Shown: piece by piece, positions 44,258-53,319 of the stretch
How the letters are laid out: each line of letters starts with the position of its first letter
Position numbering within the stretch: the first letter of the stretch is position 1
Assembly (NCBI RefSeq): GCF_014651515.1
Contig: NZ_BMXA01000003.1
Span: 372,001-436,000, forward strand
Direction of reading: 5' to 3'
Source: Arenicella chitinivorans
GTDB lineage: Bacteria > Pseudomonadota > Gammaproteobacteria > Arenicellales > Arenicellaceae
Length of the DNA: 64,000 nucleotides
Made by a program: the position numbers and the translations under genes
The notes under the pieces: model-generated
Databases searched by the model: none
Seen by the model: only the letters and a program-made list of their open reading frames with translations
Told to the model about the DNA's origin: nothing

Positions 44258-45709
44258 ATGAAAAACCGAGTAGTAAAGCCATTTGTGACCATTGCCATGG
44301 CCTTCGCTGTGCTCTTAGGGACTGCGCCAACGTATGCGCAAGAAAGTAATGCGACCCGAGCGCTGAATATTGATCGTATCTTGAATGCTACACGAACTGC
44401 CGCTTCGCGAGAGCGAACAGCGAATACAGCACGTGAAAATCAATTTAAGGCGGAACGAAGTAAACAACAAGGTCGTTTAAATGCAATGCGCAATGAGCGT
44501 GTTCGCCAAGAACGAATTGGCGATGACTTGGATCGCCAGTTTAAAGAAAATGAAGTTAAGATCGAGGAATTGCAAACCGAGCTCGCACGAGAACTCGGTG
44601 ATCTTAAGCAGTTGTTTGGTGTTATTCAGCTATCTGCGTCTGAAGCACAAGAGTCCTACAAGTCATCTCTGATCAGTGCCCAGTATCCGGACCGCGCAGA
44701 AAGCCTGCGCCAAATGGTTGCGAAGATGGCAAGCCTGACAGACTTGGTATCGATCCAAGAGATCGAAGATCTGTGGTTTCAACTACAGAATGAGATGACT
44801 GAACAGGGCAAGATTGTTCAGTACACGGCACCGGTAAAGCATATCGTTGGCTACGAAGAGGACGAGCAGGGTAACCGTCTGAAGAACGAAGAAGGTAGAG
44901 ACATTCCAATCTACGAAGAACGTGAAATGCAGGTGACGCGTGTTGGTGTATTTAACGCCGTCGCGGGTGACGACATTCTGCAATATTCTGATGGTCTTGG
45001 TTTTGTTGCACTCGAACGCAAAATGCCGGGTGATTTTAATACCTATTCACAGAATTTACAGAATGCCAATGCCGGTGTGACACCTTTCAAATTAGACCCG
45101 ACTAAGGGTGCTTTGTTGGCGGCCTTGGTGCAAGCGCCAACATTGGGCGAGAAGGTGAATGAGGGAGGCATTATTGGTTACATTATTATCGCCTTGGGTA
45201 TTTTGGCATTGTTAATCGCCGCGCTTAGAATTCTGGTATTAATGGGCGTTGAAGGTCGTGTTCGTAAGCAGGCTCGTAACCTGAAAAAGCCTTCGCTTGG
45301 CAATCCGTTGGGTCGCGTTCTAAAAGTGTATCAAGACAATCCAGATACCGATCCGGAGACCATGGAATTGAAGCTTGGCGAAGCGATGCTCAAAGAATCT
45401 CCGAAGCTCAATGCGTGGATCATGTTCGTCAAGATCATTGCCGTCGTGGCACCGTTGTTAGGTCTCTTGGGTACGGTAACTGGTATGATTCAGACCTTCC
45501 AGGCTATCACGCTTTACGGTGCAGGTGATCCGCAAACTATGGCCGGCGGTATATCGCAGGCCTTGGTTACCACGGTTCTGGGTCTTGTGGTTGCAATCCC
45601 AACTGTGTTTGCACATTGGTTAGCATCAACACGTGCTAAGCGTGTCGAGGATATGTTAGAAGAACATGCGGCTGGCTTGATTGCTGCGCAGTATGAAGGT
45701 CAACGTTAA
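44258..45709 (+). CDS. TtpC-like MotA/TolQ/ExbB proton channel protein, module 2
   Basis: This 483-residue paralogue of the TtpC at 38888-40234 has a signal peptide (ending PTYAQ), a long coiled coil (about residues 35-115) and a periplasmic domain with an extra acidic segment (GYEEDEQGNRLKNEEGRD). The proton-channel domain has spans near residues 305-330, 383-412 and 430-455, with IIAVVAPLLGLLGTVTGMIQ and GGISQALVTTVLGLVVAIP. Channel regions of the two copies align closely while the N-terminal parts diverge, which suggests different partners. Confidence 0.9.
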   Translation: MKNRVVKPFVTIAMAFAVLLGTAPTYAQESNATRALNIDRILNATRTAASRERTANTARENQFKAERSKQQGRLNAMRNERVRQERIGDDLDRQFKENEVKIEELQTELARELGDLKQLFGVIQLSASEAQESYKSSLISAQYPDRAESLRQMVAKMASLTDLVSIQEIEDLWFQLQNEMTEQGKIVQYTAPVKHIVGYEEDEQGNRLKNEEGRDIPIYEEREMQVTRVGVFNAVAGDDILQYSDGLGFVALERKMPGDFNTYSQNLQNANAGVTPFKLDPTKGALLAALVQAPTLGEKVNEGGIIGYIIIALGILALLIAALRILVLMGVEGRVRKQARNLKKPSLGNPLGRVLKVYQDNPDTDPETMELKLGEAMLKESPKLNAWIMFVKIIAVVAPLLGLLGTVTGMIQTFQAITLYGAGDPQTMAGGISQALVTTVLGLVVAIPTVFAHWLASTRAKRVEDMLEEHAAGLIAAQYEGQR

Positions 45710-45729
45710 GCGTTACAGAGGAAATTACT

Positions 45730-46143
45730 ATGAAACGTCTGGGTAAAGCTAATAACGAGGAAGAAACCGATATCGACATCACGCCTATGTTGGACGTGGT
45801 GTTCATCATGTTGATTTTCTTTATCGTCACTGCCAGTTTTGTAAAAGAATCGGGGCTTGATCTTAACAAGCCGCCTCAAACTGATGAGCCGCCTGATCCA
45901 ACTGCACCAAAGCCGATCGTAGTTGAAATCAATAAATTGAATGAAATTACGATTGAGCGGAATGTGGTGGATTATCGTGCCATTAAGTCGACTGTAACCC
46001 GTTTGAAGGCGGAACGTCCTGACTCAAATGTGGTGGTTCGAGTAGACCCAAAAGCACAAACCAAAACCATCATCCAAGCGGTCGATGGCATCAAGTCAGC
46101 GAATGTTGATTTGCCAACGATATCTATGACCGAAGGTGGTTAA
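45730..46143 (+). CDS. ExbD/TolR-like motor subunit, module 2
   Basis: This 137-residue ExbD has the motor aspartate Asp22 in IDITPMLDVVFIMLIFF, the same position as in module 1. The membrane segment is almost identical to the first ExbD while the periplasmic domain has diverged (PPQTDEPPDPTAPKPIV). With the upstream TtpC it could form a motor without a dedicated TonB. It ends the operon, just before a strong terminator. Confidence 0.92.
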   Translation: MKRLGKANNEEETDIDITPMLDVVFIMLIFFIVTASFVKESGLDLNKPPQTDEPPDPTAPKPIVVEINKLNEITIERNVVDYRAIKSTVTRLKAERPDSNVVVRVDPKAQTKTIIQAVDGIKSANVDLPTISMTEGG

Positions 46144-46173
46144 GCGATTGTCGTTACTCAAATAACGAGTACT

Positions 46174-46200
46174 AAAAAAGCACGCTCTGCGTGCTTTTTT
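46174..46200 (+). terminator. Rho-independent terminator ending the TonB-type operon
   Basis: GCACGC (46180-46185) pairs with GCGTGC (46189-46194) around TCT, flanked by six A residues and six T residues. The A/T flanks extend the stem. It separates the energising operon from gap. Confidence 0.92.
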
Positions 46201-46280
46201 ATGTTTGCCTTAAACCTTGTGCTGACCGGGTACATTGAGTACTGTTGCATCAGTAACCAGTAATATAAGAGGATTTCGGG

Positions 46281-47282
46281 ATGTTACGAGTAGCGATTAA
46301 TGGGTTTGGAAGAATAGGGCGTAATATTGTTCGTGCAATTTACGAACGGGATTTAACCGATCAGATCAAGGTCGTGGCGATTAATGATTTAGCGCCAATT
46401 GAGTCAAATGCCCACCTTCTGCAGTTCGATACGACACACGGGCGTTTTAATCATAAAATCGAGTTCGACGAAAACGCGTTATTGATCGATGGCGCAAAGG
46501 TACTGGCGTATTCGCAGCGCGATCCAGAACAATTGCCGTGGAAGGACTTGGAAATTGATGTCGTCTTTGAATGTACCGGGATTTTCAAGACCAAAGAGTT
46601 AGCAGGCAAGCACCTTATTGCTGGTGCCAACAAAGTTTTAGTTTCGGCGCCAGGTAAAGGCTTAGATGCAACCGTTGTCTACGGGGTCAATGAAAATATC
46701 CTTACAGCATCCGATAAATTGGTTTCGAACGCATCGTGCACTACTAATTGCCTGGCCCAGATAGCCAAGGCGATGCACGATTCAATCGGAATTAAAGAGG
46801 GTCTGGCCAACACTGTCCATGCGTACACTAATACACAAAATTTAATTGATTCATACCATAAAGATAAGCGTCGCGGTCGTGCAGCAAATTATTCAATGAT
46901 TCCAACCAGTACTGGCTCCGCCAAGGCGATCGGTGCAGTGATCCCAGAGTTAGACGGCAAGTTGGACGCAGTAGCGATACGCGTCCCGACGATTAATGTG
47001 TCCTTGCTTGATTTCACATTCGTGCCCGAGAAATCAGCGAGTCTCGCGGAGGTCAGTAAGATTTTTGACGCGTATGCGCAAGATCGTGCCGGCGTGTTCG
47101 AGGTGAGTGAAGCGCCATTAGTGTCAGTCGACTTTAATCACAACCCATGTTCCTGCGTGGTGGATATCGAACAAACACGCATTACCGGTAATTTGATTAA
47201 AGTACAAGCGTGGTATGACAACGAATGGGGATTCTCAAATCGTATGCTTGATACCGCGTTTAGTATGCAACAGGCAAAATAA
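46281..47282 (+). CDS. gap: Glyceraldehyde-3-phosphate dehydrogenase, type I
   Basis: This 333-residue enzyme oxidises glyceraldehyde 3-phosphate to 1,3-bisphosphoglycerate. The NAD-binding start is INGFGRIGRNIVRAIYE and an acidic residue in AINDL at the end of the second strand favours NAD. The catalytic cysteine is Cys153 in NASCTTNCLA. Substrate-site landmarks are MIPTSTGSAKAIG and WYDNEWGFSNRM. It is followed by pgi, so the two glycolytic genes may be cotranscribed. The related erythrose-4-phosphate dehydrogenase is less likely but not fully excluded. Confidence 0.93.
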   Translation: MLRVAINGFGRIGRNIVRAIYERDLTDQIKVVAINDLAPIESNAHLLQFDTTHGRFNHKIEFDENALLIDGAKVLAYSQRDPEQLPWKDLEIDVVFECTGIFKTKELAGKHLIAGANKVLVSAPGKGLDATVVYGVNENILTASDKLVSNASCTTNCLAQIAKAMHDSIGIKEGLANTVHAYTNTQNLIDSYHKDKRRGRAANYSMIPTSTGSAKAIGAVIPELDGKLDAVAIRVPTINVSLLDFTFVPEKSASLAEVSKIFDAYAQDRAGVFEVSEAPLVSVDFNHNPCSCVVDIEQTRITGNLIKVQAWYDNEWGFSNRMLDTAFSMQQAK

Positions 47283-47409
47283 CCTCGGTTAACTAATCCT
47301 GTTTTCTTTCTCCAAGGATGGAGATGCAATACAATCTCGTTCGCTCCTTTTTAAAATCTCGCAGCTCGCTCTGGCGACATGCGCTTCATCACAGTCTCAA
47401 GGATTTGAT

Positions 47410-49044
47410 ATGCCTAGCACTTCTATTGCTCCAGCTATTAAGAACGCGTTATCCGAACACGCGAAACAAGATCTCGTTCATGGAATCAAACACAAGTTTG
47501 ATTCAGACCAGGAACGTGTGGTTCATACATCGTTTGATATCGCTAATATCCATTTTGATTTTAGTAAAACTCACATCGATGATGCGTTGCTGAATACGTA
47601 CACCGATTATGCCGCTCAAATCGATTTCAAAGCCAAACGCCATGCATTGTTTGCTGGCGAGCGAGTCAATGTCACGGAAGACCGTTCAGTGTTGCACACC
47701 TTACTGCGAGACCCGCGAAATCAGGGGATTGCAATGGCCTTACCAGAAACATTGTCCCAGGCGCAGAGCGCGCGTGATGCGTTGATCAAGCAATACCATG
47801 ATATACAAGCTGACCTAGCTCGCCGTTCGACACCGATACGCAATATAATCCATGTTGGTATCGGCGGTTCGGCGCTTGGGCCACAGTTGATCTACGAGGC
47901 CTTAAGCGGTGTTAACCCTAAGGTGAAAATCCACTTTATAAGTAACATCGATGCTCACCAATTAGTTGACGCGCTGGACGTGTGTGACGCTGACAGTACC
48001 TTGGTTATTGGTGTTTCAAAAACCTTTACCACCGCCGAAACTTTGCAAAATATTGATTCGGTTGCTGACTGGTTTCGAGCGCAAGGCGTTGATGAGCCGT
48101 TAACACACTTTTACGCGGTCACTGCCTTTCCTGAAAACGCGGTTAACTACGGGATACCAAACACTAATATCGTGTCATTCCCTGAATGGGTGGGCGGACG
48201 CTATTCGGTTTGGTCGTCTGTGTCACTCTCCGCGGCGTTGGTCTTTGGCATAGAGGATTTTGAACAGTTTCTCGCCGGTGCGGCGGAAATGGACAGGCAC
48301 TTCTATCACGCCGAGCCGGCGGAGAATGTGTGTTTTATTGCTGCGGCACTGGATCATTACTATGCGAATTTCATGCAGGCCACATCGCGAGCGATATTTG
48401 CTTACGATCATCGTCTGCGCTCATTGGTTGATTATTTACAACAACTTGAAACCGAGAGTAATGGTAAGGATAGACAACTTGATGGCAGCCCAGTTGATCA
48501 GGAAACCTCGGCAGTAATTTGGGGTGGTGTCGGAACCGATGTGCAACATTCAGTATTTCAAATGTTGCATCAGGGCACTGCACTCATTCCCTCGGAGTTT
48601 ATTCTGGTTGCCAAAGCGGATCATGACTTGAATGCGCATCATCAGGAGTTGTTAGCCAACGGTGTGGCGCAGACAGCGGCGTTACTGGCGGGACAAGACA
48701 TTGCCAAGGTCAATGAGCTGCATGCAGAAGAGCACCTTACTGAGTTAACCAAGCAGGCGAAGATATTCTCCGGCGAGCGTCCCTCGACCACGATGCTGCT
48801 GTCTCAGCTAACTCCGGCAACACTCGGATCTCTCTTAGCATTTTACGAGCATCGAACCTTTAGTGGTGGCGTGTTGGTTAATATTAATTCGTATGATCAG
48901 ATGGGAGTGGAGCTGGGAAAACGGCTAGCAAAGCAGGTGAACCCGATGCTTGATGCCATGACTCCGGATTCGGAGGTACAAAAAAACGCGGAGGGTTTTG
49001 ACGCCTCCACGTTGGATTTAATTGCCCGAATTCGCCGGGCATAG
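47410..49044 (+). CDS. pgi: Glucose-6-phosphate isomerase
   Basis: This 544-residue enzyme interconverts glucose 6-phosphate and fructose 6-phosphate. Landmarks are HVGIGGSALGPQLIYEAL, the signature FPEWVGGRYSVWSSVSLSAA, WGGVGTDVQHSVFQMLHQGT, and the late catalytic-lysine region YDQMGVELGKRLA. Length is close to that of E. coli Pgi. It begins 127 bases after gap and converges on the receiver-TonB gene, with a perfect hairpin between the two. Confidence 0.97.
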   Translation: MPSTSIAPAIKNALSEHAKQDLVHGIKHKFDSDQERVVHTSFDIANIHFDFSKTHIDDALLNTYTDYAAQIDFKAKRHALFAGERVNVTEDRSVLHTLLRDPRNQGIAMALPETLSQAQSARDALIKQYHDIQADLARRSTPIRNIIHVGIGGSALGPQLIYEALSGVNPKVKIHFISNIDAHQLVDALDVCDADSTLVIGVSKTFTTAETLQNIDSVADWFRAQGVDEPLTHFYAVTAFPENAVNYGIPNTNIVSFPEWVGGRYSVWSSVSLSAALVFGIEDFEQFLAGAAEMDRHFYHAEPAENVCFIAAALDHYYANFMQATSRAIFAYDHRLRSLVDYLQQLETESNGKDRQLDGSPVDQETSAVIWGGVGTDVQHSVFQMLHQGTALIPSEFILVAKADHDLNAHHQELLANGVAQTAALLAGQDIAKVNELHAEEHLTELTKQAKIFSGERPSTTMLLSQLTPATLGSLLAFYEHRTFSGGVLVNINSYDQMGVELGKRLAKQVNPMLDAMTPDSEVQKNAEGFDASTLDLIARIRRA

Positions 49045-49054
49045 TGCTGTCGTA

Positions 49055-49084
49055 GTTGAGTCCACGACATGACGTGGACTCAAC
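49055..49084. terminator. Perfect hairpin between convergent pgi and TonB-like gene
   Basis: GTTGAGTCCACG (49055-49066) and CGTGGACTCAAC (49073-49084) form a perfect 12-base stem with the loop ACATGA. It fills the short gap between two converging stop codons and probably serves both directions, although T-runs are absent. Confidence 0.6.
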
Positions 49085-49095
49085 ATGTTCCGGTA

Positions 49096-50817
49096 CTAAT
49101 TGAGACGGAACTGCACTTTGGTGGTGATTTGGGTACTACGTACCGGCAATCCAGTGGTTTGATTGCGCGCTGGTGAGAAACGCCACTTTTCGACTGATTT
49201 CACCGCCGCAGAATCGAATGTGCTGCCCGGCTCGGACGCCTTGACGGTGATGTCTTCAGGCACGCCATCAGTATTTACGTAGAAAGCAACCTGTACCCAG
49301 CCTTCCTGACCATTCTTAAGTGCTCGAGAAGGGTAACGTGGTGGTGCGCGACTGATCACTTTCGCGGGCACGATTTTTGGTGGTTCTGGTTTCGTTTCCG
49401 CCACTGGCGCAGAGGCTTGTTTTGCGCTTTCAGCCGCGGCCTTGGCAATCTCCTCTTGTTTGGCTTGAACACGTTTAGTCAGATCGGCAAGACCTTGACG
49501 ATCCACGTTCAGACGCTTAACCAGCGCTGAGAGCTTCGCGGTTTCTTCGAGGTCATCGGCGGCAAATTTTTCATTGGCCATCTGTAAAAGTTTGGCACTC
49601 AGTTCCTTCACGCGTGGTTCAGAGTTAGCCTTACTGATTTTATTACCTTTCAGACCGTCTGACACCAGTTGGTAGGCGTTGCCTTTCGCAGGTGGAATCA
49701 GATTGCCTTTAGACAGCGCATCGTCGATTTTGGCGATCAGTGCTTGTTCCGCTTTTAAGGCTTGCGCGGCTGAGTTGGAGCCTTCAACGTCACTGTCTAG
49801 TCGTTCTAGAACGGCCGCCGTTTGTGCTATCTCGTCTTCCGAGCCGGTGGCACGTACTTGCTTGACGTGGGCGGTGATGGACTTACCCAGATCGTCACTG
49901 AGTTTATCGTTTTCGATGTTCAGTGGGTCGATTTTGCGTAATGCTTCGATGGTCTCAAGGGCCTCGTCAAACTTTGCATCTGCTACCAAGGTTTGGTAGT
50001 TCGTTCGGAGTGCCTCAGCCACTGTCTTACGACCTTCATAGGCTGTTGCGTCGTACGGATCAATCTCCAGAACTCGGTCATAGTACTCGAGCGCGTTATC
50101 TCCTTGTGGGGATACATATCGACCCTCCAGCAATGCAGTCGCTGCTTGTTGGTTTAACTCATTGGTAATCGACACCGTATCTGCTTCGATATCCTCAATA
50201 ACTTGAGGCGCTTCAGTCGGTGTATCTATAACCAACGTATCTTCTTCTTCGCCGCCACCGCCGAAAATTAAGAAGCCAACTACGGCCAGTGCCAACAGTC
50301 CCACCGCTGCGTAAATCGCTGGATTTGTCTTACGTTGCTCAGCTAAAGAATCCACACTCGCGCGATTCTCAGCAGGGCCAACCATCATGATGTCTTCGCC
50401 GGCAGCTTGCTTTTCAACTAACTCACCGTGCAATGCATGGGCTGATTTAAATGCTAAGAAAATTTGATTTGGACTAACCGGCTTATTAAAGGCTCGATAC
50501 ACCAATGGCTGGATATTCGACTTCAGAATATCATTAAGCTGTTCTTTTTCACCAACCAGCATTAATACCTGAGTTGGATCATTCTGCTTAAGTTTGATCG
50601 CTTGATCAATCGCATCGCTGATTTTGTCGCCCGCGCTGTCGATATCAAAAATGACGATGGCGTTATTTTCAAACAGACTTGGCTCACTCAGGGCCGCTTG
50701 GACCGATTCGCGTGCGGAAAATGTTTGATCGCTTGTATTGCCACCTACGATGGCCTCGACAACGGCTGTGTCCGCTGAAATAACGAGTACTGATTGTTTG
50801 GGGGTGTCTTCTGACAT
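49096..50817 (-). CDS. TonB C-terminal protein with receiver-like domain and TPR-like periplasmic region
   Basis: This 573-residue protein joins parts rarely seen together. Residues 8-125 look like a response-regulator receiver fold: SVLVISAD, an acidic site in IVIFDIDSAG (Asp58/Asp60), VLMLVGE, and the conserved Lys112-Pro113 in FNKPVSPNQIF. One membrane span follows (about 167-185), then an acidic linker, a helical TPR-like region (about 215-450), a Lys/Ala/Pro spacer and a C-terminal TonB domain starting RAPPRYPSRALKNGQEGWVQ. The receiver part would be cytoplasmic and the TonB part periplasmic. Typical TonB proteins have no cytoplasmic domain. Upstream it is separated from terC by about 160 bases. 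Confidence 0.85.
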   Translation of the reverse strand: MSEDTPKQSVLVISADTAVVEAIVGGNTSDQTFSARESVQAALSEPSLFENNAIVIFDIDSAGDKISDAIDQAIKLKQNDPTQVLMLVGEKEQLNDILKSNIQPLVYRAFNKPVSPNQIFLAFKSAHALHGELVEKQAAGEDIMMVGPAENRASVDSLAEQRKTNPAIYAAVGLLALAVVGFLIFGGGGEEEDTLVIDTPTEAPQVIEDIEADTVSITNELNQQAATALLEGRYVSPQGDNALEYYDRVLEIDPYDATAYEGRKTVAEALRTNYQTLVADAKFDEALETIEALRKIDPLNIENDKLSDDLGKSITAHVKQVRATGSEDEIAQTAAVLERLDSDVEGSNSAAQALKAEQALIAKIDDALSKGNLIPPAKGNAYQLVSDGLKGNKISKANSEPRVKELSAKLLQMANEKFAADDLEETAKLSALVKRLNVDRQGLADLTKRVQAKQEEIAKAAAESAKQASAPVAETKPEPPKIVPAKVISRAPPRYPSRALKNGQEGWVQVAFYVNTDGVPEDITVKASEPGSTFDSAAVKSVEKWRFSPARNQTTGLPVRSTQITTKVQFRLN

Positions 50818-50976
50818 ACAGCCTCCTACGGTTACCCTATTAGTTTTTCAATATTTGTTGTTGTTTTCATTACGCAATTTGCTTGCATCATAATAGCACT
50901 AAGTTGCCTAATTACCATGCTGTCAAACAATGTCGCGCGAGATAATCAACATTTTTTCGACATAATTATCAAAATC

Positions 50977-51768
50977 TTAATTTTTGCCAGCCAAAGCACT
51001 CGCCTTAGCCAGATTTAACTTCTTTTGATACCGACTTTGCACGATGTCGCTCACCACAAGCACAAACAATACGAAGTAAAACGTGGTCTTAGACATCTGT
51101 GTAATTTCGTTACCAAATAACTTCATATGCGCCAGATGCCCGCCTTCCGACAGCAGCATGACGCCGACCAGGAACAGAATAAACAAGCCAAGTACCTCGT
51201 ACATTCGGTTCTTGGTCAGGAACTCGGATACGGTATCGGCCAACACAATCATCAGCAAGCCGCCAATCAATATCGCGGTTGCCATAATTGGGAAGACTTT
51301 GGTGATTGCCATGGCGCTCAAGATGGAATCAAATGAGAACACCACGTTCATGGACACGATCCAGAAAACCACGAACCAAACAGACTTGCCGTCGCGTGAC
51401 TGATTATCCATTTCTTCCAGAGTCATCATGTGCAGAATTTCCTTCATAGCGGTGTAAAGGATGAATACACCACCAAACAGTACGATTATGGCGTGTAAGT
51501 TGAAGTTCGCAGTAATGACACCGTCCCACGTGATGGCAAATAACTGGTTCTGAAACGCTTCGATCACGTTGAGCAATAAAAAGAGCAGCACGATGCGTAG
51601 GGCGACCGCGATGGCGATACCCCAGAATCGAACGGCACGTTGATTTTCAAGTGGTGCACGTTTACTTTCGAGCGAAATATAGAGCAAATTGTCAAACCCA
51701 AGCACGGCTTGTAGCATGATAAGTAAAAGCAGGTCGACTAAGTTCCCCAGTGTAAAAAGTTCGGCCAT
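50977..51768 (-). CDS. TerC-family integral membrane protein
   Basis: This 263-residue protein has seven or more membrane spans and matches the TerC family, members of which export manganese or are linked to tellurite resistance. Family acidic motifs in the membrane are AVLGFDNLLYISLESK and NVVFSFDSILSAMAIT, with EGGHLAHMKLFG near the end. Some family members are controlled by manganese riboswitches; a structured leader may exist here but does not match that class by eye. Confidence 0.88.
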   Translation of the reverse strand: MAELFTLGNLVDLLLLIMLQAVLGFDNLLYISLESKRAPLENQRAVRFWGIAIAVALRIVLLFLLLNVIEAFQNQLFAITWDGVITANFNLHAIIVLFGGVFILYTAMKEILHMMTLEEMDNQSRDGKSVWFVVFWIVSMNVVFSFDSILSAMAITKVFPIMATAILIGGLLMIVLADTVSEFLTKNRMYEVLGLFILFLVGVMLLSEGGHLAHMKLFGNEITQMSKTTFYFVLFVLVVSDIVQSRYQKKLNLAKASALAGKN

Positions 51769-51812
51769 AGTGTCAGTTCCGGTAATTATTTGTTATTGGT
51801 TAGGTAGTGCAC

Positions 51813-51939
51813 GAGACCGGTTCCGGTAGCACAATGCCCCCCGAATCAGGTCTCTTTTGATGCGAAAATCGTCGTTGATCGATCCGGTTTTTAAGCTTAT
51901 AGACATGGCAAACTTGAGTCGTTCGGTAGGAGGTTTGCC
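51813..51939 (-). promoter_or_regulatory. Inverted repeats in the terC upstream region
   Basis: Two inverted repeats lie ahead of terC. GAGACC (51813-51818) pairs with GGTCTC (51849-51854), enclosing a further CCGG-rich arm. GGCAAAC (51907-51913) pairs with GTTTGCC (51933-51939), and TTCGG (51922-51926) could instead pair with CCGAA (51938-51942). The second set may be the pyrC terminator, and the alternative pairing would suit a switch. I could not match a known riboswitch. Confidence 0.35.
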
Positions 51940-51985
51940 GAATGTTCTTTATTAAACAACAATTAAACAGGATTTTTAATGGCCT

Positions 51986-53017
51986 TTAGGCCAATTTCCA
52001 TTGTAGTTCTTGTCCCGCGTAAAAAGGCACGATGTGTCCGCCTTGTGGCAAATCAATAATTTCCGGCACCGTCCAAGGTTCATTGACTAAGGTAATTGTG
52101 TCGTTGTTGCGTGCGAGGCCGTAGTAATCTGCCCCATGATGAGCCGCAAACCCTTCAAGTTTGTCGAGTGCGCCGAGGTCGTCGAAAATCTGGGCGTAAA
52201 GTTCAATTGCGCTCCAAGCACTGTAACAGCCCGCACAGCCACAGGCCGTTTCTTTGGCGTGTTGTGTGTGTGGTGCTGAATCGGTACCTAGAAAGAACTT
52301 GTTGGAGCCGGATGCAACCACATCGCGCAAGCGCTGCTGATGTGTGTTTCGTTTTAATACGGGCAAGCAGTAATTATGTGGGCGAATTCCGCCAACCAGT
52401 AAATCGTTTCGGTTGTACAGTAAATGTTGTGGCGTGATCGTAGCCGCCATTGTGGTCGCCGAATCGAGCACGAAATCTGCGGCGTCTGCGGTTGTGATGT
52501 GCTCGAATACAATTTTCAGTGCAGGGAAGCGCTGGTGAATTTGCGCCAGATGCGTATCAATGAATTCTTTCTCCCGGTCGAAAATATCGATATGCGCATC
52601 CGTTACCTCGCCATGAATCAATAGCAGCATGCCTTGTTCACTCATCACCTCAAACACCGGATACAGTGCTTCGATGCCTTTAACTGCGGCGTCCGAATTA
52701 GTCGTCGCACCGGCTGGATACAATTTCGCGGCAGGAATCCCGGCTTGTTTGGCCTCGATGATGTCGTTGCCACTGGTTCGATTGGTTAGGTATAGCGTCA
52801 TCAGTGGTTCAAAATTGCTGTCTGTCGGCGTAGCTTGGTGAATACGCTGCTTGTAGGCCAGTGCTTGTTCGGCATTCACCACCGGCGGTACCAAGTTAGG
52901 CATTACGATGGCACGGCCGAAACAGCGGGCCGTCGCGGGTACGGTTTCCAGCAGGAATTGGTCGTCCCGAAAATGTAAGTGCCAATCATCAGGTCGGGTC
53001 AGGGTAAGTTGATTCAT
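51986..53017 (-). CDS. pyrC: Dihydroorotase
   Basis: This 343-residue enzyme closes carbamoyl aspartate to dihydroorotate in pyrimidine synthesis. The N-terminal metal motif is DDWHLHFRD, the carboxylated lysine region is AAKLYPAGATTNSD, and further metal ligands appear in LLIHGEVTD and EHITTADA. FLGTDSAPHTQHAKE supplies the catalytic aspartate. The ATG at 53017 fits the family; an in-frame upstream start at 53056 would add 13 residues. It is divergent from thrS. Confidence 0.96.
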   Translation of the reverse strand: MNQLTLTRPDDWHLHFRDDQFLLETVPATARCFGRAIVMPNLVPPVVNAEQALAYKQRIHQATPTDSNFEPLMTLYLTNRTSGNDIIEAKQAGIPAAKLYPAGATTNSDAAVKGIEALYPVFEVMSEQGMLLLIHGEVTDAHIDIFDREKEFIDTHLAQIHQRFPALKIVFEHITTADAADFVLDSATTMAATITPQHLLYNRNDLLVGGIRPHNYCLPVLKRNTHQQRLRDVVASGSNKFFLGTDSAPHTQHAKETACGCAGCYSAWSAIELYAQIFDDLGALDKLEGFAAHHGADYYGLARNNDTITLVNEPWTVPEIIDLPQGGHIVPFYAGQELQWKLA

Positions 53018-53319
53018 AGTGTCTGACTGTGTGCACGCAACCGGCCTCGAACGCACGGGGGCTTATTGCGGTTTAATGGTTTCGTTTTCTGTTGGTTTCG
53101 ATACAATACACCGCTGGCCTAGCTGCATTGATGGAATACGACCATTGCCTAGGTGCTGTGCGCCGAGCTGCGCGAATTCGAGTGCATTTCCGGCTGACTG
53201 GCGAAGCATGAGACGGTTCAAACAGTAACAAACCGTAATGCAGACTGAATTCGAATGGTCTGGACGTAAACTAACACCAGAGCGGAATGCTCACTACAGA
53301 ATATAGCGACCCGAGCGAC

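Noticed and set aside
51769-51985. yybP-ykoY manganese riboswitch ahead of terC
   Set aside because: The conserved core sequences of that class are not recognisable; only generic inverted repeats were retained.
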